A DNA stretch of 64,000 bases from Brucella pseudogrignonensis (lineage in GTDB: Bacteria > Pseudomonadota > Alphaproteobacteria > Rhizobiales > Rhizobiaceae), in NCBI RefSeq assembly GCF_032190615.1, contig NZ_JAVLAT010000001.1, forward strand, positions 682,001 to 746,000, written 5' to 3'. Positions 18,675 through 28,442 of this stretch are shown in pieces (positions within the stretch are counted from its first letter, which is position 1; every line of letters starts with the position of its first letter). A program made the position numbers and the translations under genes. Below the pieces are notes generated by a model, which searched no databases, was not told the origin of the DNA, and saw only the letters and a list, made by a program, of their open reading frames with translations.

Positions 18675-20263
18675 GATTGTTTTCCCTTATTGCGCATGAT
18701 CGCACGCATGATGTTTTCCTGCGTCGCCTCGCCGCCAGCGACTTCGCCAACGAAGGCTCCCTCATGCATGACGACAATGCGGTCGCAAATCCCGATCAGT
18801 TCCGGCATTTCGGACGAAATGACGACCACGCCCTTGCCGCTGTCGGCCAATGAATTGATGATTGTGTAAATGTCGTATTTGGCACCCACATCGATGCCGC
18901 GCGTCGGTTCATCGAGGATCAGTACGTCCGGCCCGGTGAACAGCCATTTTGACAGCATCACCTTCTGCTGGTTGCCACCCGAAAGCGTGCCGGTTTCCTG
19001 ATAAACGTTGTGGCAGCGGATGCTCATCTGGCTGCGATAGTCATTCGCAACCTTCATTTCGCGAATGCTGTCGATCACGCCCTTCGGGCTGACGCCACGC
19101 AAATGCGCGAGCGATATGTTGCGCGATATATTATCGCCAAGAACAAGGCCCAACTTCTTGCGGTCCTCGGTCACATAAGCGAGCCCGGATTTGATAGCCC
19201 GTGCCACGGTAGAAATATCCACCGGCTTGCCATGCATCCGCGCTTCGCCAGTGATATTCGTGCCCCATGAACGCCCGAAAAGACTCATGGCGAACTCGGT
19301 GCGGCCAGCACCCATCAGGCCTGCAATACCGACAATTTCCCCGGCGCGCACGTTGAACGAAACATTTTTAACCGAATGCCGTTCGGGGTGCAGCGGATGA
19401 TAGACCGACCAGCTATCAGCCTCGAAAATCACTTCACCAATTTTCGGCTCACGCTTCGGATAGCGGCTTTCCAGATCGCGATCGACCATTTTGCGGATGA
19501 TCTCGTCTTCTTCGACCTCACCCTCGTGACAATCCAGCGTTGCTACTGCACGACCATCACGCAGAACGGTGATCTTGTCCGCCACTTCACGAATTTCATT
19601 GAGCTTGTGCGAGATCAGGATGGAGGTAATACCCTGCGCACGGAATTCTTTCAGCAATGCCAACAATGCCGCACTGTCGGTTTCGTTCAAGCTCGCAGTA
19701 GGCTCATCAAGGATCAGCAGACGTACCCGCTTGGAAAGGGCTTTCGCGATTTCAACGAGTTGCTGTTTGCCAACACCAATGTCCGTCACCAGCGTATCGG
19801 GCGATTCCGTAAGACCAACCTTCTTCAACAGCACTTTCGTACGCTGATAGACTTCGCTGCGGTCAATGACGCCATAAGATCCGGGCGGATTGACGAGAAA
19901 AATATTCTCGGCAATCGACATCAATGGCACAAGTGCGAGCTCCTGATGGATGATGACAATGCCCAGCGCTTCGGAATCGTTGATATCGCGGAAGTGTCGC
20001 TCTTCGCCATCAAAGACAATCGAGCCGTCATAACTGCCAGAGGGATAAACCCCAGACAGCACTTTCATCAGCGTGGATTTTCCCGCGCCATTTTCACCGA
20101 CAAAGGCGTGGATTTCGCCCGGCATCACCGTGAAATTGACGTCACTCAGAGCCTTCACAACGCCGAAGGATTTGCTGATACCGCGCATTTCAAGCAGCGG
20201 CGGACCACTCACATGTGGGCCTTCGCTGCCTGTCTCACGTTCAACAGGATTGGCTAAACTCAT
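18671..20263 (-). CDS. gguA: Multiple-sugar ABC transporter ATPase GguA
   Basis: A 530-residue tandem ATPase of the sugar importer class. Domain 1 has Walker [10 protein letters not shown], a degenerate signature around [13 protein letters not shown] and Walker [12 protein letters not shown]; domain 2 has a weak Walker A region (GLMGAGRTE), the clear signature LSGGNQQKV and [10 protein letters not shown]. The ATG at 20263 is chosen over an upstream TTG because GGGAG lies 7 bases before it. It would energise uptake of sugars delivered by ChvE. Confidence 0.92.
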   Translation of the reverse strand: MSLANPVERETGSEGPHVSGPPLLEMRGISKSFGVVKALSDVNFTVMPGEIHAFVGENGAGKSTLMKVLSGVYPSGSYDGSIVFDGEERHFRDINDSEALGIVIIHQELALVPLMSIAENIFLVNPPGSYGVIDRSEVYQRTKVLLKKVGLTESPDTLVTDIGVGKQQLVEIAKALSKRVRLLILDEPTASLNETDSAALLALLKEFRAQGITSILISHKLNEIREVADKITVLRDGRAVATLDCHEGEVEEDEIIRKMVDRDLESRYPKREPKIGEVIFEADSWSVYHPLHPERHSVKNVSFNVRAGEIVGIAGLMGAGRTEFAMSLFGRSWGTNITGEARMHGKPVDISTVARAIKSGLAYVTEDRKKLGLVLGDNISRNISLAHLRGVSPKGVIDSIREMKVANDYRSQMSIRCHNVYQETGTLSGGNQQKVMLSKWLFTGPDVLILDEPTRGIDVGAKYDIYTIINSLADSGKGVVVISSEMPELIGICDRIVVMHEGAFVGEVAGGEATQENIMRAIMRNKGKQS

Positions 20264-20403
20264 TCGCTCGCTCCCATGACAAACCTGCTCTGTCGTCAAT
20301 TTATGAGAAGCTGCGCACTCAAAAAAGACAACGCTGTCAATCTTTCGGCCTAACCCAGTTCGAAAACTGGGCGGCGGGGATCATGACAAGGAAGCAGGCA
20401 TTA

Positions 20404-20430
20404 TGGACGCGCCACAAAATGGCGCGTCCA
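20404..20430 (-). other. 11-bp stem-loop between chvE and gguA
   Basis: Perfect inverted repeat TGGACGCGCCA (20404-20414) / TGGCGCGTCCA (20420-20430), loop CAAAA, no T-run on the transcribed strand. Placed 10 bp after the chvE stop, it probably protects the chvE message 3' end. Confidence 0.65.
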
Positions 20431-20439
20431 GACACAAAA

Positions 20440-21504
20440 TTACTTGATTTGGTCTTCTTTGTAGTAACCGCTATCGACCAGAACTTCCTTCCAGTTCGAC
20501 TTGTCTACGATGACAGGCTTAAGCAGATAGGACGGCACAACCTTGACGCCATTGTCATAGGTCTTGGTGTCGTTCACTTCTGGCTCTTTACCACTCATCA
20601 CGGCGTCAACCATATCAACGGTGACCTTGGCGAGTTCGCGGGTGTCTTTGAAGATGGTGGAATTCTGCTCACCAGCAAGGATCGATTTGACAGAAGGCAC
20701 TTCGGCGTCCTGACCGGAAACCGCAGGCATTGGCATGTCGCCGCTGCCATAGCCAACACCCTTGAGTGAGGACAGAATGCCAATGGAAATACCGTCATAT
20801 GGTGACAGCACAGCATCCAGCTTCTTGTCGGAATAGAAGGCTGAGAGGATCGAGTCCATGCGCGCCTGAGCCGTGGCACCGTCCCAGCGGAGTGTCGCTA
20901 CCTTGTCCATGCCGGTCTGGCCACTACCAACGATAAGCTTGCCGCTGTCGATGTATGGCTGGAGAACCGACATTGCACCATTATAGAAGAAATAGGCATT
21001 GTTATCGTCAGGCGAACCGCCGAACAACTCGATATAGAACGGACCTTCCTTGTTCTTGAGATCCAGTGCTTTTTCAATCGACTGTGCCTGCAAAACGCCA
21101 ACCTGGAAATTATCGAAGGTCGCGTAATAAGAGACGTTTGGTGTGTCGCGGATCAGGCGGTCATAAGCGATAACCTTGATGCCTGCGTCATTGGCCTTGG
21201 CCAGAACATCGGACAATGTGGTGCCGTCGATCGATGCCACAACCAGAACCTTGGCGCCCTTAGTGACCATATTTTCGATCTGAGCCAGCTGGTTTGGAAC
21301 GTCATCTTCAGCATATTGAAGATCAGTTTTGTAACCGCGTTCCTGGAGCACCTTTACCATGTTGTCGCCATCGGCAATCCAGCGTGCGGACGACTTGGTC
21401 GGCATTGCAACGCCAACGAGGCCCTTGTCATCAGCATGTGCAAAGCCCGTAAATGCAAAGGCAGCAAGCGCTGCTGCCAGTGTGAATGATTTTATGCCTG
21501 CCAT
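20440..21504 (-). CDS. chvE: Multiple-sugar-binding periplasmic protein ChvE
   Basis: A 354-residue type 1 periplasmic binding protein with a signal peptide to about residue 24 (FTGFAHA). ChvE proteins bind galactose, arabinose, glucose, xylose and related monosaccharides; in Agrobacterium ChvE also works with VirA. Motifs: [43 protein letters not shown]. The ATG at 21504 has GGGAG upstream; extended upstream starts would bury the signal peptide. It feeds GguA-GguB. The preceding genes are sugar-acid enzymes, tying uptake to metabolism. Confidence 0.93.
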   Translation of the reverse strand: MAGIKSFTLAAALAAFAFTGFAHADDKGLVGVAMPTKSSARWIADGDNMVKVLQERGYKTDLQYAEDDVPNQLAQIENMVTKGAKVLVVASIDGTTLSDVLAKANDAGIKVIAYDRLIRDTPNVSYYATFDNFQVGVLQAQSIEKALDLKNKEGPFYIELFGGSPDDNNAYFFYNGAMSVLQPYIDSGKLIVGSGQTGMDKVATLRWDGATAQARMDSILSAFYSDKKLDAVLSPYDGISIGILSSLKGVGYGSGDMPMPAVSGQDAEVPSVKSILAGEQNSTIFKDTRELAKVTVDMVDAVMSGKEPEVNDTKTYDNGVKVVPSYLLKPVIVDKSNWKEVLVDSGYYKEDQIK

Positions 21505-21634
21505 TATCTCACTCCCGTAATTGGGCTGTCTCATTGAGACTGCCATTCTCCCAAAACTTCCGCCCCCGCCCCATGCCCAGAACATCCTGAGCCTGAACCT
21601 GCGGAATACTTTTTCAAACAAGATCCAGGCTCTC

Positions 21635-22267
21635 TCAGCCCGCGATCTTGTTCCAAGCCTCAACTGCACGCTGTGCGCGTTCACGCACATCGGCAACCGT
21701 CAAACCAGCCTTGTAAAGACTGGAACCAAGCCCGAAGCAGCTCACTCCCGCTGCCCGATAGGTTGCAAAATCATTCTCCGAGACACCACCCACGGCACCC
21801 ACCGGAATATCCTTCGGCAACACAGCGCAGATCGCCTTGATACCTTCGGCACCCAGCACATTTGCCGGGAAAAACTTGAGCGCCGATGCACCTGCATGAA
21901 TAGCGGCAAAAGCTTCGGTCGGTGTGAACACACCCGGCATTGTCACCATGCCATGATGCGCTGCACGGCGAATAACATCAGGCTCGACATTCGGGCTGAC
22001 CAGAAGCCTGCCGCCAACATCGTTCAACCGATCCACATTCTCAACCGAAAGAACCGTTCCTGCCCCAATCAGCACATGAGCAGGCGCGAGTTTCGCAGCC
22101 TTTTCAATGGATACGAAGGGATCCGGCGAATTGAGCGGAATTTCAATTGCCTCAAAACCCACCTCGATCAGCGTGGAAACAATCGCTTCCGTTTCTTCTG
22201 GCCGAATACCACGCAGGATAGCTACCAATGGATAGCGAAGCTTCGGCCATGCGATACGTTCGCTCAT
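21635..22267 (-). CDS. dgoA: 2-dehydro-3-deoxy-6-phosphogalactonate aldolase
   Basis: Cleaves 2-keto-3-deoxy-6-phosphogalactonate to pyruvate and glyceraldehyde 3-phosphate, the last step of the De Ley-Doudoroff galactose route. The 210-residue protein has the Eda/DgoA plan: AILRGI, Glu42 in [14 protein letters not shown], and the Schiff-base Lys131 in ALKFFPA. Its ATG overlaps the end of dgoK by 4 bp. A KDPG (gluconate) aldolase activity is also possible, but the dgoK neighbour favours the galactonate form. Confidence 0.9.
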   Translation of the reverse strand: MSERIAWPKLRYPLVAILRGIRPEETEAIVSTLIEVGFEAIEIPLNSPDPFVSIEKAAKLAPAHVLIGAGTVLSVENVDRLNDVGGRLLVSPNVEPDVIRRAAHHGMVTMPGVFTPTEAFAAIHAGASALKFFPANVLGAEGIKAICAVLPKDIPVGAVGGVSENDFATYRAAGVSCFGLGSSLYKAGLTVADVRERAQRAVEAWNKIAG

Positions 22268-23193
22268 TGTGCGCCTCCCGCAAATGCGTGTTTTGCCGCC
22301 ATAAACAGCCCATCGCGCACCAACTCATCGGCTTCGATACGTTTTACTTTCACACCCGCAATCTCAAGCGCGGACGCATAAAGCCCACCCATCATGCCGT
22401 CGGAAAGCAGCAGGACCTCGCTTGGTTTTCCAAACAATGTGCGGCCACCAGCAACTTCCAGCCCGATCAGCAGACCCGACAGACGTGCAAGCTGATCTGT
22501 CGGCTTAAAGTCATGCACCAGCCAGCCAGCGCGCACCGTAAAGAGCGCATTGGCGATAAGCTCAGGTGTCTCAAGCGAAGTTTTAACACCAACCTTAAAG
22601 GCTGCACTCGCTGGATCAACCGGCCCTGCTCCTTCAAGCGCACCAGCCAGAACCGACCTCTCTTTGAGCAGAGCAAACAATTCACCTGTCATGAAAGAGC
22701 GATAATCATTAAGCTTGCCGTCTGCGATATGCACCCATTTCGCATGTGTACCGGGCATCACCACCACGGCATCGCGCGTGCCGCGATGCACCAGACCAAG
22801 CAGCTTGGTTTCTTCACCGCGCATCACATCCGGCGCATCTTCGCTGCGGCGGGCAACACCCGGCAGCATGATGACAGGGCGCTTTGCAGGCACGCGAACC
22901 GCAGCAGCAACAATACCTTCCAACCCGGCTGGCAGGCTCATATAAGGCGCTTCGACCCAGCCAGTCCGCGAACCTGCCATACCGCAGATCACGACCGGCA
23001 GATCATCCGGCGCATCGACGGATGCAAGATGCCGTTCGAGCAGCGTCTCAAAGCCCTTTTCTTTTGCCGAGATCAACCCGTCGTCACCGCGGCTTTCCCT
23101 GAGGACATGACCATCAACATCCAGCGTCCAGAGGCGGAACCGGGTGGTCCCCCAATCCGCCACTGCCGCAAATGGTGTTTTCGCACCAGACAT
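22264..23193 (-). CDS. dgoK: 2-dehydro-3-deoxygalactonokinase
   Basis: Phosphorylates 2-keto-3-deoxygalactonate at C6 with ATP. The 309-residue product belongs to the DgoK branch of the sugar-kinase/actin fold: phosphate 1 segment ADWGTTRFRLWTL, CGMAGSRTGWVEAPY and PGTHAKWV. Start codon directly abuts the dehydratase stop (TAAATG), and its end overlaps dgoA, so the three are translated as a unit. Confidence 0.92.
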   Translation of the reverse strand: MSGAKTPFAAVADWGTTRFRLWTLDVDGHVLRESRGDDGLISAKEKGFETLLERHLASVDAPDDLPVVICGMAGSRTGWVEAPYMSLPAGLEGIVAAAVRVPAKRPVIMLPGVARRSEDAPDVMRGEETKLLGLVHRGTRDAVVVMPGTHAKWVHIADGKLNDYRSFMTGELFALLKERSVLAGALEGAGPVDPASAAFKVGVKTSLETPELIANALFTVRAGWLVHDFKPTDQLARLSGLLIGLEVAGGRTLFGKPSEVLLLSDGMMGGLYASALEIAGVKVKRIEADELVRDGLFMAAKHAFAGGAQ

Positions 23194-24999
23194 TTAGTGG
23201 TTGTCTCGCGGCAGACCGCGCGTGTGCGCAATGTCCTGATACTTAACCGCATTTTCAAGAACCGCACCGGTTTCCATCTGTCCGACGACCGCGCGCTGGA
23301 TTTCCTGCCAAGGCGTCTGGCTTTCAGGATATTTATAACCGCCAGCAGCCTCAAGAGCCTTGCGGCGCTCTGCCAGTTCTTCATCGGAAATCAGAATATC
23401 GGCTGTGCCGCGACCAAGATCGATGCGCACCCGATCGCCCATTTTCAGTAATGCCAGACCACCGCCAGCAGCTGCTTCCGGCGACGCGTTGAGGATCGAA
23501 GGCGAACCGGAAGTACCCGACTGACGGCCATCGCCGATGCAAGGAAGCGAACTGATGCCCTTCTTGAGAAGATAATCCGGCGCACGCATATTCACAACTT
23601 CCGCCGCACCCGGATAGCCGATTGGGCCAGCACCGCGCATGAACAGTACAGAGTGCTCATCAATCTCCAGCGACGGATCATCAATCCGGTGATGATAATC
23701 TTCCGGGCCATCAAAAACGATTGCCTTGCCTTCAAAAGCATTCGGGTCTTTTGCGTCGCTCAGATAGCGATTGCGGAATTCTTCCGAGATAACGCTCAGT
23801 TTCATGATCGCCGACGAGAACAGATTGCCGCGCAGCACGCGGAAACCAGCATGGCTCTTCAATGGCTGATCATAGGTCTTGATGACATTGCTGTCTTCAA
23901 TCGTGGCATTTTTGCAGTTTTCACCGATGGTCTTGCCGTTAACAGTCAGCGCGTCCTCATGAATGAGGCCCTGCCCCATCAGCTGATTAACGACCGCTGG
24001 CACACCGCCCGCATGGTAATAATCTTCGCCAAGATATTCACCCGCTGGCTGGAGATTGACCAGCAGCGGAATATCCTCACCATATTTCTGCCAGTCGTCA
24101 ATCGTCAGATCAACGCCAACATGACGCGCAAGCGCATTGAGATGAATCGGCGCATTGGTCGAGCCGCCAATCGCGGAATTGACGCGAATTGCATTGATGA
24201 ACGCCTCCTTGGTCATGATGTCTGTTGGCTTCAAATCTTCATAAACCATTTCGACAATACGACGACCAGTCAGATAGGCCACTTCCTGACGATCACGATA
24301 AGGCGCGGGAATTGCAGCCGAACCCGGCAACTGCATACCAAGCGCTTCGGCAAGCGAGTTCATGGTCGTTGCCGTACCCATCGTGTTGCAATAGCCAGTC
24401 GATGGCGCAGACGAGGCAACCAGCTTGATAAAGCCCGCATAATCGATCTCGCCCTTGGCAAGCAGCTCACGCGCCTTCCAGACGATGGTGCCCGAACCCG
24501 TGCGTTCGCCCCGGAACCAGCCATTGAGCATCGGACCAACCGAGAGCGCAATCGCTGGAATATTGACAGTCGCAGCTGCCATCAGACAGGCAGGCGTGGT
24601 CTTGTCGCAACCAATGGTCAGCACAACGCCATCCAGCGGATAGCCATAAAGCACTTCAACAAGGCCGAGATAAGCAAGGTTACGATCAAGGCCCGCAGTC
24701 GGACGTTTGCCGGTTTCCTGAATAGGATGAACCGGAAACTCGATCACGATACCGCCCGCTTCACGCACACCCTCACGCACGCGATTGGCGAGCTCCAGAT
24801 GATGACGGTTGCATGGCGAAAGGTCCGAACCCGTCTGCGCAATGCCGATGATCGGTCGCCCCGATTGCAACTCTTCCTGACTGAGACCATAATTCATGTA
24901 GCGCTCAAGATAGAGCGCCGTCATGTCCACATTGTCCGGATTATCGAACCATGCGCGGGAACGGAATCGTGGTGCTTTCGGATCGACGGGCTTATTCAT
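23194..24999 (-). CDS. IlvD/EDD-family sugar-acid dehydratase (L-arabinonate/D-galactonate type)
   Basis: Removes water from an aldonic acid to give the 2-keto-3-deoxy acid. The 601-residue protein has the iron-sulfur cysteines of the family at Cys63 ([10 protein letters not shown]), Cys131 (GCDKTTPAC) and Cys204 (GYCNTMGTA), the same spacing as in the [2Fe-2S] L-arabinonate dehydratase of Rhizobium. ATG at 24999 has AGGA upstream. Downstream dgoK and dgoA need D-2-keto-3-deoxygalactonate, while the upstream AraD1-like gene would need 2-keto-3-deoxy-L-arabinonate, so I infer that it takes both acids. It replaces the enolase-type DgoD of E. coli. Confidence 0.88.
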   Translation of the reverse strand: MNKPVDPKAPRFRSRAWFDNPDNVDMTALYLERYMNYGLSQEELQSGRPIIGIAQTGSDLSPCNRHHLELANRVREGVREAGGIVIEFPVHPIQETGKRPTAGLDRNLAYLGLVEVLYGYPLDGVVLTIGCDKTTPACLMAAATVNIPAIALSVGPMLNGWFRGERTGSGTIVWKARELLAKGEIDYAGFIKLVASSAPSTGYCNTMGTATTMNSLAEALGMQLPGSAAIPAPYRDRQEVAYLTGRRIVEMVYEDLKPTDIMTKEAFINAIRVNSAIGGSTNAPIHLNALARHVGVDLTIDDWQKYGEDIPLLVNLQPAGEYLGEDYYHAGGVPAVVNQLMGQGLIHEDALTVNGKTIGENCKNATIEDSNVIKTYDQPLKSHAGFRVLRGNLFSSAIMKLSVISEEFRNRYLSDAKDPNAFEGKAIVFDGPEDYHHRIDDPSLEIDEHSVLFMRGAGPIGYPGAAEVVNMRAPDYLLKKGISSLPCIGDGRQSGTSGSPSILNASPEAAAGGGLALLKMGDRVRIDLGRGTADILISDEELAERRKALEAAGGYKYPESQTPWQEIQRAVVGQMETGAVLENAVKYQDIAHTRGLPRDNH

Positions 25000-25044
25000 T
25001 TCACTGTCCTGCGTGGGTAAGAGACCGCAGTGCGGCCCCAATTC

Positions 25045-25980
25045 CTAATCTTCAAAAACTTCAACGATATGGCGCTGTCCCAGAAGGAAAGCGTCTGCAA
25101 CATGCGTCAGCGGCGCGAGGTCAACATCGCTCTGCCCCGCACCAACCAGCTTCACGAAATTCTGGTAAAGGCGCTGATATTCACGATCCGGCTCGGCCAT
25201 TTTCTCGCTGCCTGCGATGGTCAGACGGCTACCGCCATGGCTCAACAGCAGCGTTCCCTTGTCGGTCTCAACACGAATATCCCATGTCTGCGGACCCGTC
25301 TGACGCCAGTCGAGTTCAAAGGAAACTGGCACACCACTTTCCGTTTCAAACGCAAGATCAGCTGCAATCGGTGCCGCGCGATTTTCAGGAAAATAAAGAT
25401 CGGACTTCGTCAGAAAAAACCGTTCCGGCAAAATATGCGTGACAATCGACAGCGCATTAATGCCCGGATCAAACACACCAAGACCACCCGGCTCCCAGAT
25501 CCATTGCTGGCCGGGGTGCCAATGCCGCACATCTTCCTTCCACGACACCGCAACAGAATGAATTGCAGCATCTTTCAGAAATTCGCGTGCAGGCTCAACG
25601 GCTGCAGCTTCGCGTGAATGCCAGGTTGCATAAAGCGTAACGCCCTGCTTTTCAGCAAAACGCGTCAGCGCCTGCACTTCCGAAATCGTTGCACCCGGAG
25701 GCTTTTCCAGCATCACATGCTTGACAGCGCTGAGCGCTGCATAGGCTTGCTGGAACCGACCCTGCGGCGGCGTGCAAAGCGATACTGCGTCAATGGCAAT
25801 GTCGCTTTCAAGCAATTGATCGATGTCATGAAAGGATGGCAAACCATCAAGGCCTGCATTGCGGCTGGCAATGGCTTTAAGTTCAATACCATCAACAGCT
25901 TCAATCGACGGCAGATGCTGGTCACGAGCAATTTTGCCAAGACCAACAATTGCCAGATTGATATTGGATGCGGTCGCCAT
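25045..25980 (-). CDS. Gfo/Idh-family L-arabinose/D-galactose 1-dehydrogenase
   Basis: NAD(P)-dependent oxidation of the pyranose C1 to the lactone. The 311-residue product resembles, as I recall it, the Azospirillum brasilense L-arabinose 1-dehydrogenase, which also accepts D-galactose: VGLGKIARDQHLP at the N-terminal Rossmann fold, MLEKPPGAT (catalytic Lys93), ATWHSR and the long block QQWIWEPGGLGVFDPGIN. One base separates it from the upstream araD1/gguC-like gene. Cofactor preference cannot be read with confidence. Confidence 0.88.
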   Translation of the reverse strand: MATASNINLAIVGLGKIARDQHLPSIEAVDGIELKAIASRNAGLDGLPSFHDIDQLLESDIAIDAVSLCTPPQGRFQQAYAALSAVKHVMLEKPPGATISEVQALTRFAEKQGVTLYATWHSREAAAVEPAREFLKDAAIHSVAVSWKEDVRHWHPGQQWIWEPGGLGVFDPGINALSIVTHILPERFFLTKSDLYFPENRAAPIAADLAFETESGVPVSFELDWRQTGPQTWDIRVETDKGTLLLSHGGSRLTIAGSEKMAEPDREYQRLYQNFVKLVGAGQSDVDLAPLTHVADAFLLGQRHIVEVFED

Positions 25981-25981
25981 T

Positions 25982-26974
25982 TCAGAGCGCCTTCACAACA
26001 ATGTCTTCGGCTTTCGCCTGCGCCAATTTATTGACCAGCGGATAACGGAAAGGCTTTGCCGAAATTTCGAACTGGTCGCCATTTTCCGTCTTCACACCTT
26101 CTGAGAAGGACAGTGTCGCCGTGCCAAAGAAATGCACATGAATGTCTCCCGGGCGACGGAACAGTTCATACTTGAAATGATGATGCTCCAGATTGGCAAT
26201 CGTGTGCGACATGTTCGCTTCGCCCGACAGGAACGGCTTTTCAAAGATCACCTGATCCCCGCGCTTAATGCGCGAAACACCTTCAACGTGATCCGGCAGA
26301 TCACCGACATAAAGCTCAGGCCCCAGCGACGCCTGACGCAGCTTGGAATGCGCGAGCCAGAGATAATTCTGCTTTTCCGTCACATGATCGGAAAATTCAT
26401 TGGCAAGGCAGAATCCAAGGCGGAACGGCGTACCGTCCGGGCCGATCAGATAGATGCCCGCCAGTTCCGGTTCTTCACCACCATCTTCGGCAAAAGCTGG
26501 CGAGACCAACTCACCGCCCGTTTCAACCAGCGCCGAACCATCGCCCTTATAGAACCATTCCGGCTGCACGCCGGTTTCACCGGGCTTCGGCTTACCCCCT
26601 TCAACACCCATCAGGAACATACGCATGGAGTCGGTCGGCTTTTCAGCCGCCTGCGCTGCCTTGTGCATCTTGTCACGACCATCGGCAGATCCAAGATGTG
26701 TGAGGCCCGTACCTGCAACGATCAGATGTGCTGGATCTTCATGGGTAATGGGCAGACCAACGCGGCCATCTGAGAGCGCTGCATCAATATCAACTGCTTC
26801 GCCCTTGCCATTGCGTTCAACGTGTTCGCTCAGACTGATGCCGGCAGAAATTGCAGCCCATGCCAGTTCATAGGTCGTCGTTACGCCATTGACGACATGT
26901 GCAGCACCTTCATCATCGCAAGCGGCCACACGCGTTTCTCCGCTTGCATCGCGGAACTGTACCAGACGTAACAT
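25982..26974 (-). CDS. AraD1/GguC family protein (fumarylacetoacetase-like fold)
   Basis: A 330-residue protein of the FAH superfamily. Agrobacterium GguC is encoded next to chvE-gguAB; related AraD1 proteins have been assigned 2-keto-3-deoxy-L-arabinonate dehydratase activity, which gives 2-oxoglutarate semialdehyde. Visible blocks are GTGLTHLGSADGRDKMH, EPELAGIYL, FCLANEFSDHV and the C-terminal GDIHVHFFGTATLSFSEGV. ATG at 26974 follows GGGAGG. It is first in the minus-strand run, so it likely receives the C5 keto acid made by the next two gene products. The assignment is by family and context. Confidence 0.8.
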   Translation of the reverse strand: MLRLVQFRDASGETRVAACDDEGAAHVVNGVTTTYELAWAAISAGISLSEHVERNGKGEAVDIDAALSDGRVGLPITHEDPAHLIVAGTGLTHLGSADGRDKMHKAAQAAEKPTDSMRMFLMGVEGGKPKPGETGVQPEWFYKGDGSALVETGGELVSPAFAEDGGEEPELAGIYLIGPDGTPFRLGFCLANEFSDHVTEKQNYLWLAHSKLRQASLGPELYVGDLPDHVEGVSRIKRGDQVIFEKPFLSGEANMSHTIANLEHHHFKYELFRRPGDIHVHFFGTATLSFSEGVKTENGDQFEISAKPFRYPLVNKLAQAKAEDIVVKAL

Positions 26975-27306
26975 TGAACCTCCCATTTTCCGCAAAACTA
27001 TCGCGGAACATTCTATCCAACCGCTCAGAGCACCCATGTGCGAAAGTGCGGCTCCTTCTTATTAATATGACTATTTTGTCAAACGCATACTTGTCAAGCA
27101 AGGGAAATGCCCCATACACCACCCTCTAACGCCCACATCAGGCAACACGAATATAAAACCATGTTTTAATTATATAATTTACGATTATGCACGTTTGTCG
27201 CACCCCTATTCCAAAGTAAAAACGACAAAGACGCTTGCCATAAAGTAATATTATATGCTTCATAAACGAGAAGGCCGGGAGGGCCTTTTCTTTGGGAGGA
27301 TCCATT
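26975..27306. promoter_or_regulatory. Divergent control region of two sugar operons
   Basis: 332 bp without a gene between araD1/gguC (minus) and ytfQ (plus). On the minus strand TTGACA occurs twice, 15 bp apart (27097-27092 and 27082-27077), suitable as -35 boxes. A perfect 12-bp palindrome AATTATATAATT lies at 27168-27179, roughly central, and is a candidate site for the FadR-type regulator encoded at 32012. The region is much richer in A+T than its neighbours. I cannot fix transcription starts. Confidence 0.5.
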
Positions 27307-28266
27307 ATGAAACGCAGTCTGACGGCTCTGACGGCCGCATTTTCATTCGCTCTGATCTCAAGCGCGTCCGCCGCTTCACTTACGGTCGGCTTCTCGCAGA
27401 TCGGTTCCGAATCGGGCTGGCGCGCCGCCGAAACAAGCGTGACAAAACAGGAAGCTGAGAAGCGCGGCCACGCACTCAAATTTGCCGACGCGCAGCAGAA
27501 GCAGGAAAACCAGATCAAAGCCGTTCGCGGTTTTATTGCGCAGGGCGTTGACGCGATCCTGATTGCGCCGGTTGTTGCAACGGGTTGGGATGCGGTTCTG
27601 AAGGAAGCCAAGGAAGCAGAAATTCCTGTCGTGCTTCTCGACCGCCAGATCGATGCACCGGAAGACCTCTATCTCACCGCTGTTACCTCTGATCAGGTCC
27701 ATGAAGGCAAGGTTGCGGGCGACTGGCTGGTCAAGGAAGTGGGCGACAAGCCTTGCTCGGTTGTCGAACTTCAGGGCACCACCGGTTCTTCACCGGCGAT
27801 CAACCGCAAGAAGGGCTTTGAAGAAGCGCTTGCAGGCCACGACAACATCAAGATTTCCCGCTCGCAGACCGGCGACTTCACCCGCACCAAGGGTAAAGAA
27901 GTCATGGAAAGCTTCATCAAAGCCGAAAATGGCGGCAAGGACATCTGCGCCGTTTATGCGCACAATGACGACATGGCAGTTGGCGCCATTCAGGCCATCA
28001 AGGAAGCTGGCTTGAAGCCCGGCACCGACATCAAGGTCGTCTCGATTGATGCCGTTCCTGATATTTTCCAGGCGATGGCCAATGGTGAAGCCAATGCGAC
28101 GGTGGAACTGACACCAAACATGGCAGGTCCTGCTTTCGACGTCATCGAAGCGTTCAAGGAAAAAGGCACGGTTCCACCAAAGTGGATCCAGACCGAATCC
28201 AAGCTTTACACACAAGCTGATGACCCGAAGGCTGTTTACGAAGCCAAGAAGGGCCTCGGCTACTGA
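27307..28266 (+). CDS. ytfQ: Galactofuranose-type ABC transporter substrate-binding protein YtfQ
   Basis: A 319-residue periplasmic protein; signal peptide ends near residue 22 (ISSASA). It resembles E. coli YtfQ closely along its length: VGFSQIGSESGWRAAET, QQKQENQIKAVRGFIAQGVDAI, APVVATGW, GDFTRTKGKEVMESFIKAE and ELTPNMAGPAFD. E. coli YtfQ binds galactofuranose and galactopyranose. The ATG at 27307 is preceded by GGGAGG 7 bases away. Starts the plus-strand operon ytfQ-ytfR-ytfT-yjfF-regulator. Confidence 0.93.
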   Translation: MKRSLTALTAAFSFALISSASAASLTVGFSQIGSESGWRAAETSVTKQEAEKRGHALKFADAQQKQENQIKAVRGFIAQGVDAILIAPVVATGWDAVLKEAKEAEIPVVLLDRQIDAPEDLYLTAVTSDQVHEGKVAGDWLVKEVGDKPCSVVELQGTTGSSPAINRKKGFEEALAGHDNIKISRSQTGDFTRTKGKEVMESFIKAENGGKDICAVYAHNDDMAVGAIQAIKEAGLKPGTDIKVVSIDAVPDIFQAMANGEANATVELTPNMAGPAFDVIEAFKEKGTVPPKWIQTESKLYTQADDPKAVYEAKKGLGY

Positions 28267-28290
28267 TCTTCGGATTGAATTTCATGGTTT

Positions 28291-28357
28291 CGGGCCGCAT
28301 CGACTGCGGCCCGGCGCTGCTTGCGTCGCGAAAGAGTGGGAAACGGCTTTTCGCGAC
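28291..28357 (+). other. Two stem-loops between ytfQ and ytfR
   Basis: First: CGGGCCGCA (28291-28299) / TGCGGCCCG (28305-28313), 5-base loop. Second: GTCGCGAAA (28325-28333) / TTTCGCGAC (28349-28357). Neither has a strong T-run; they likely stabilise the binding-protein message. Confidence 0.6.
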
Positions 28358-28442
28358 ATGCGTGAAATAGAAACAGAGCAAGTGCAGTGGTGCATTACAT
28401 GCAACACGCTCTGGTTTTGAAATTCGCAAACGGAAGACTGCC

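Noticed and set aside
23653..25020. 455-codon open frame on the plus strand
   Set aside because: Exactly opposite the dehydratase gene, whose iron-sulfur cysteines and operon context are clear. The antisense translation has no recognisable domain and is rich in Arg/His/Thr, as expected of a shadow frame.
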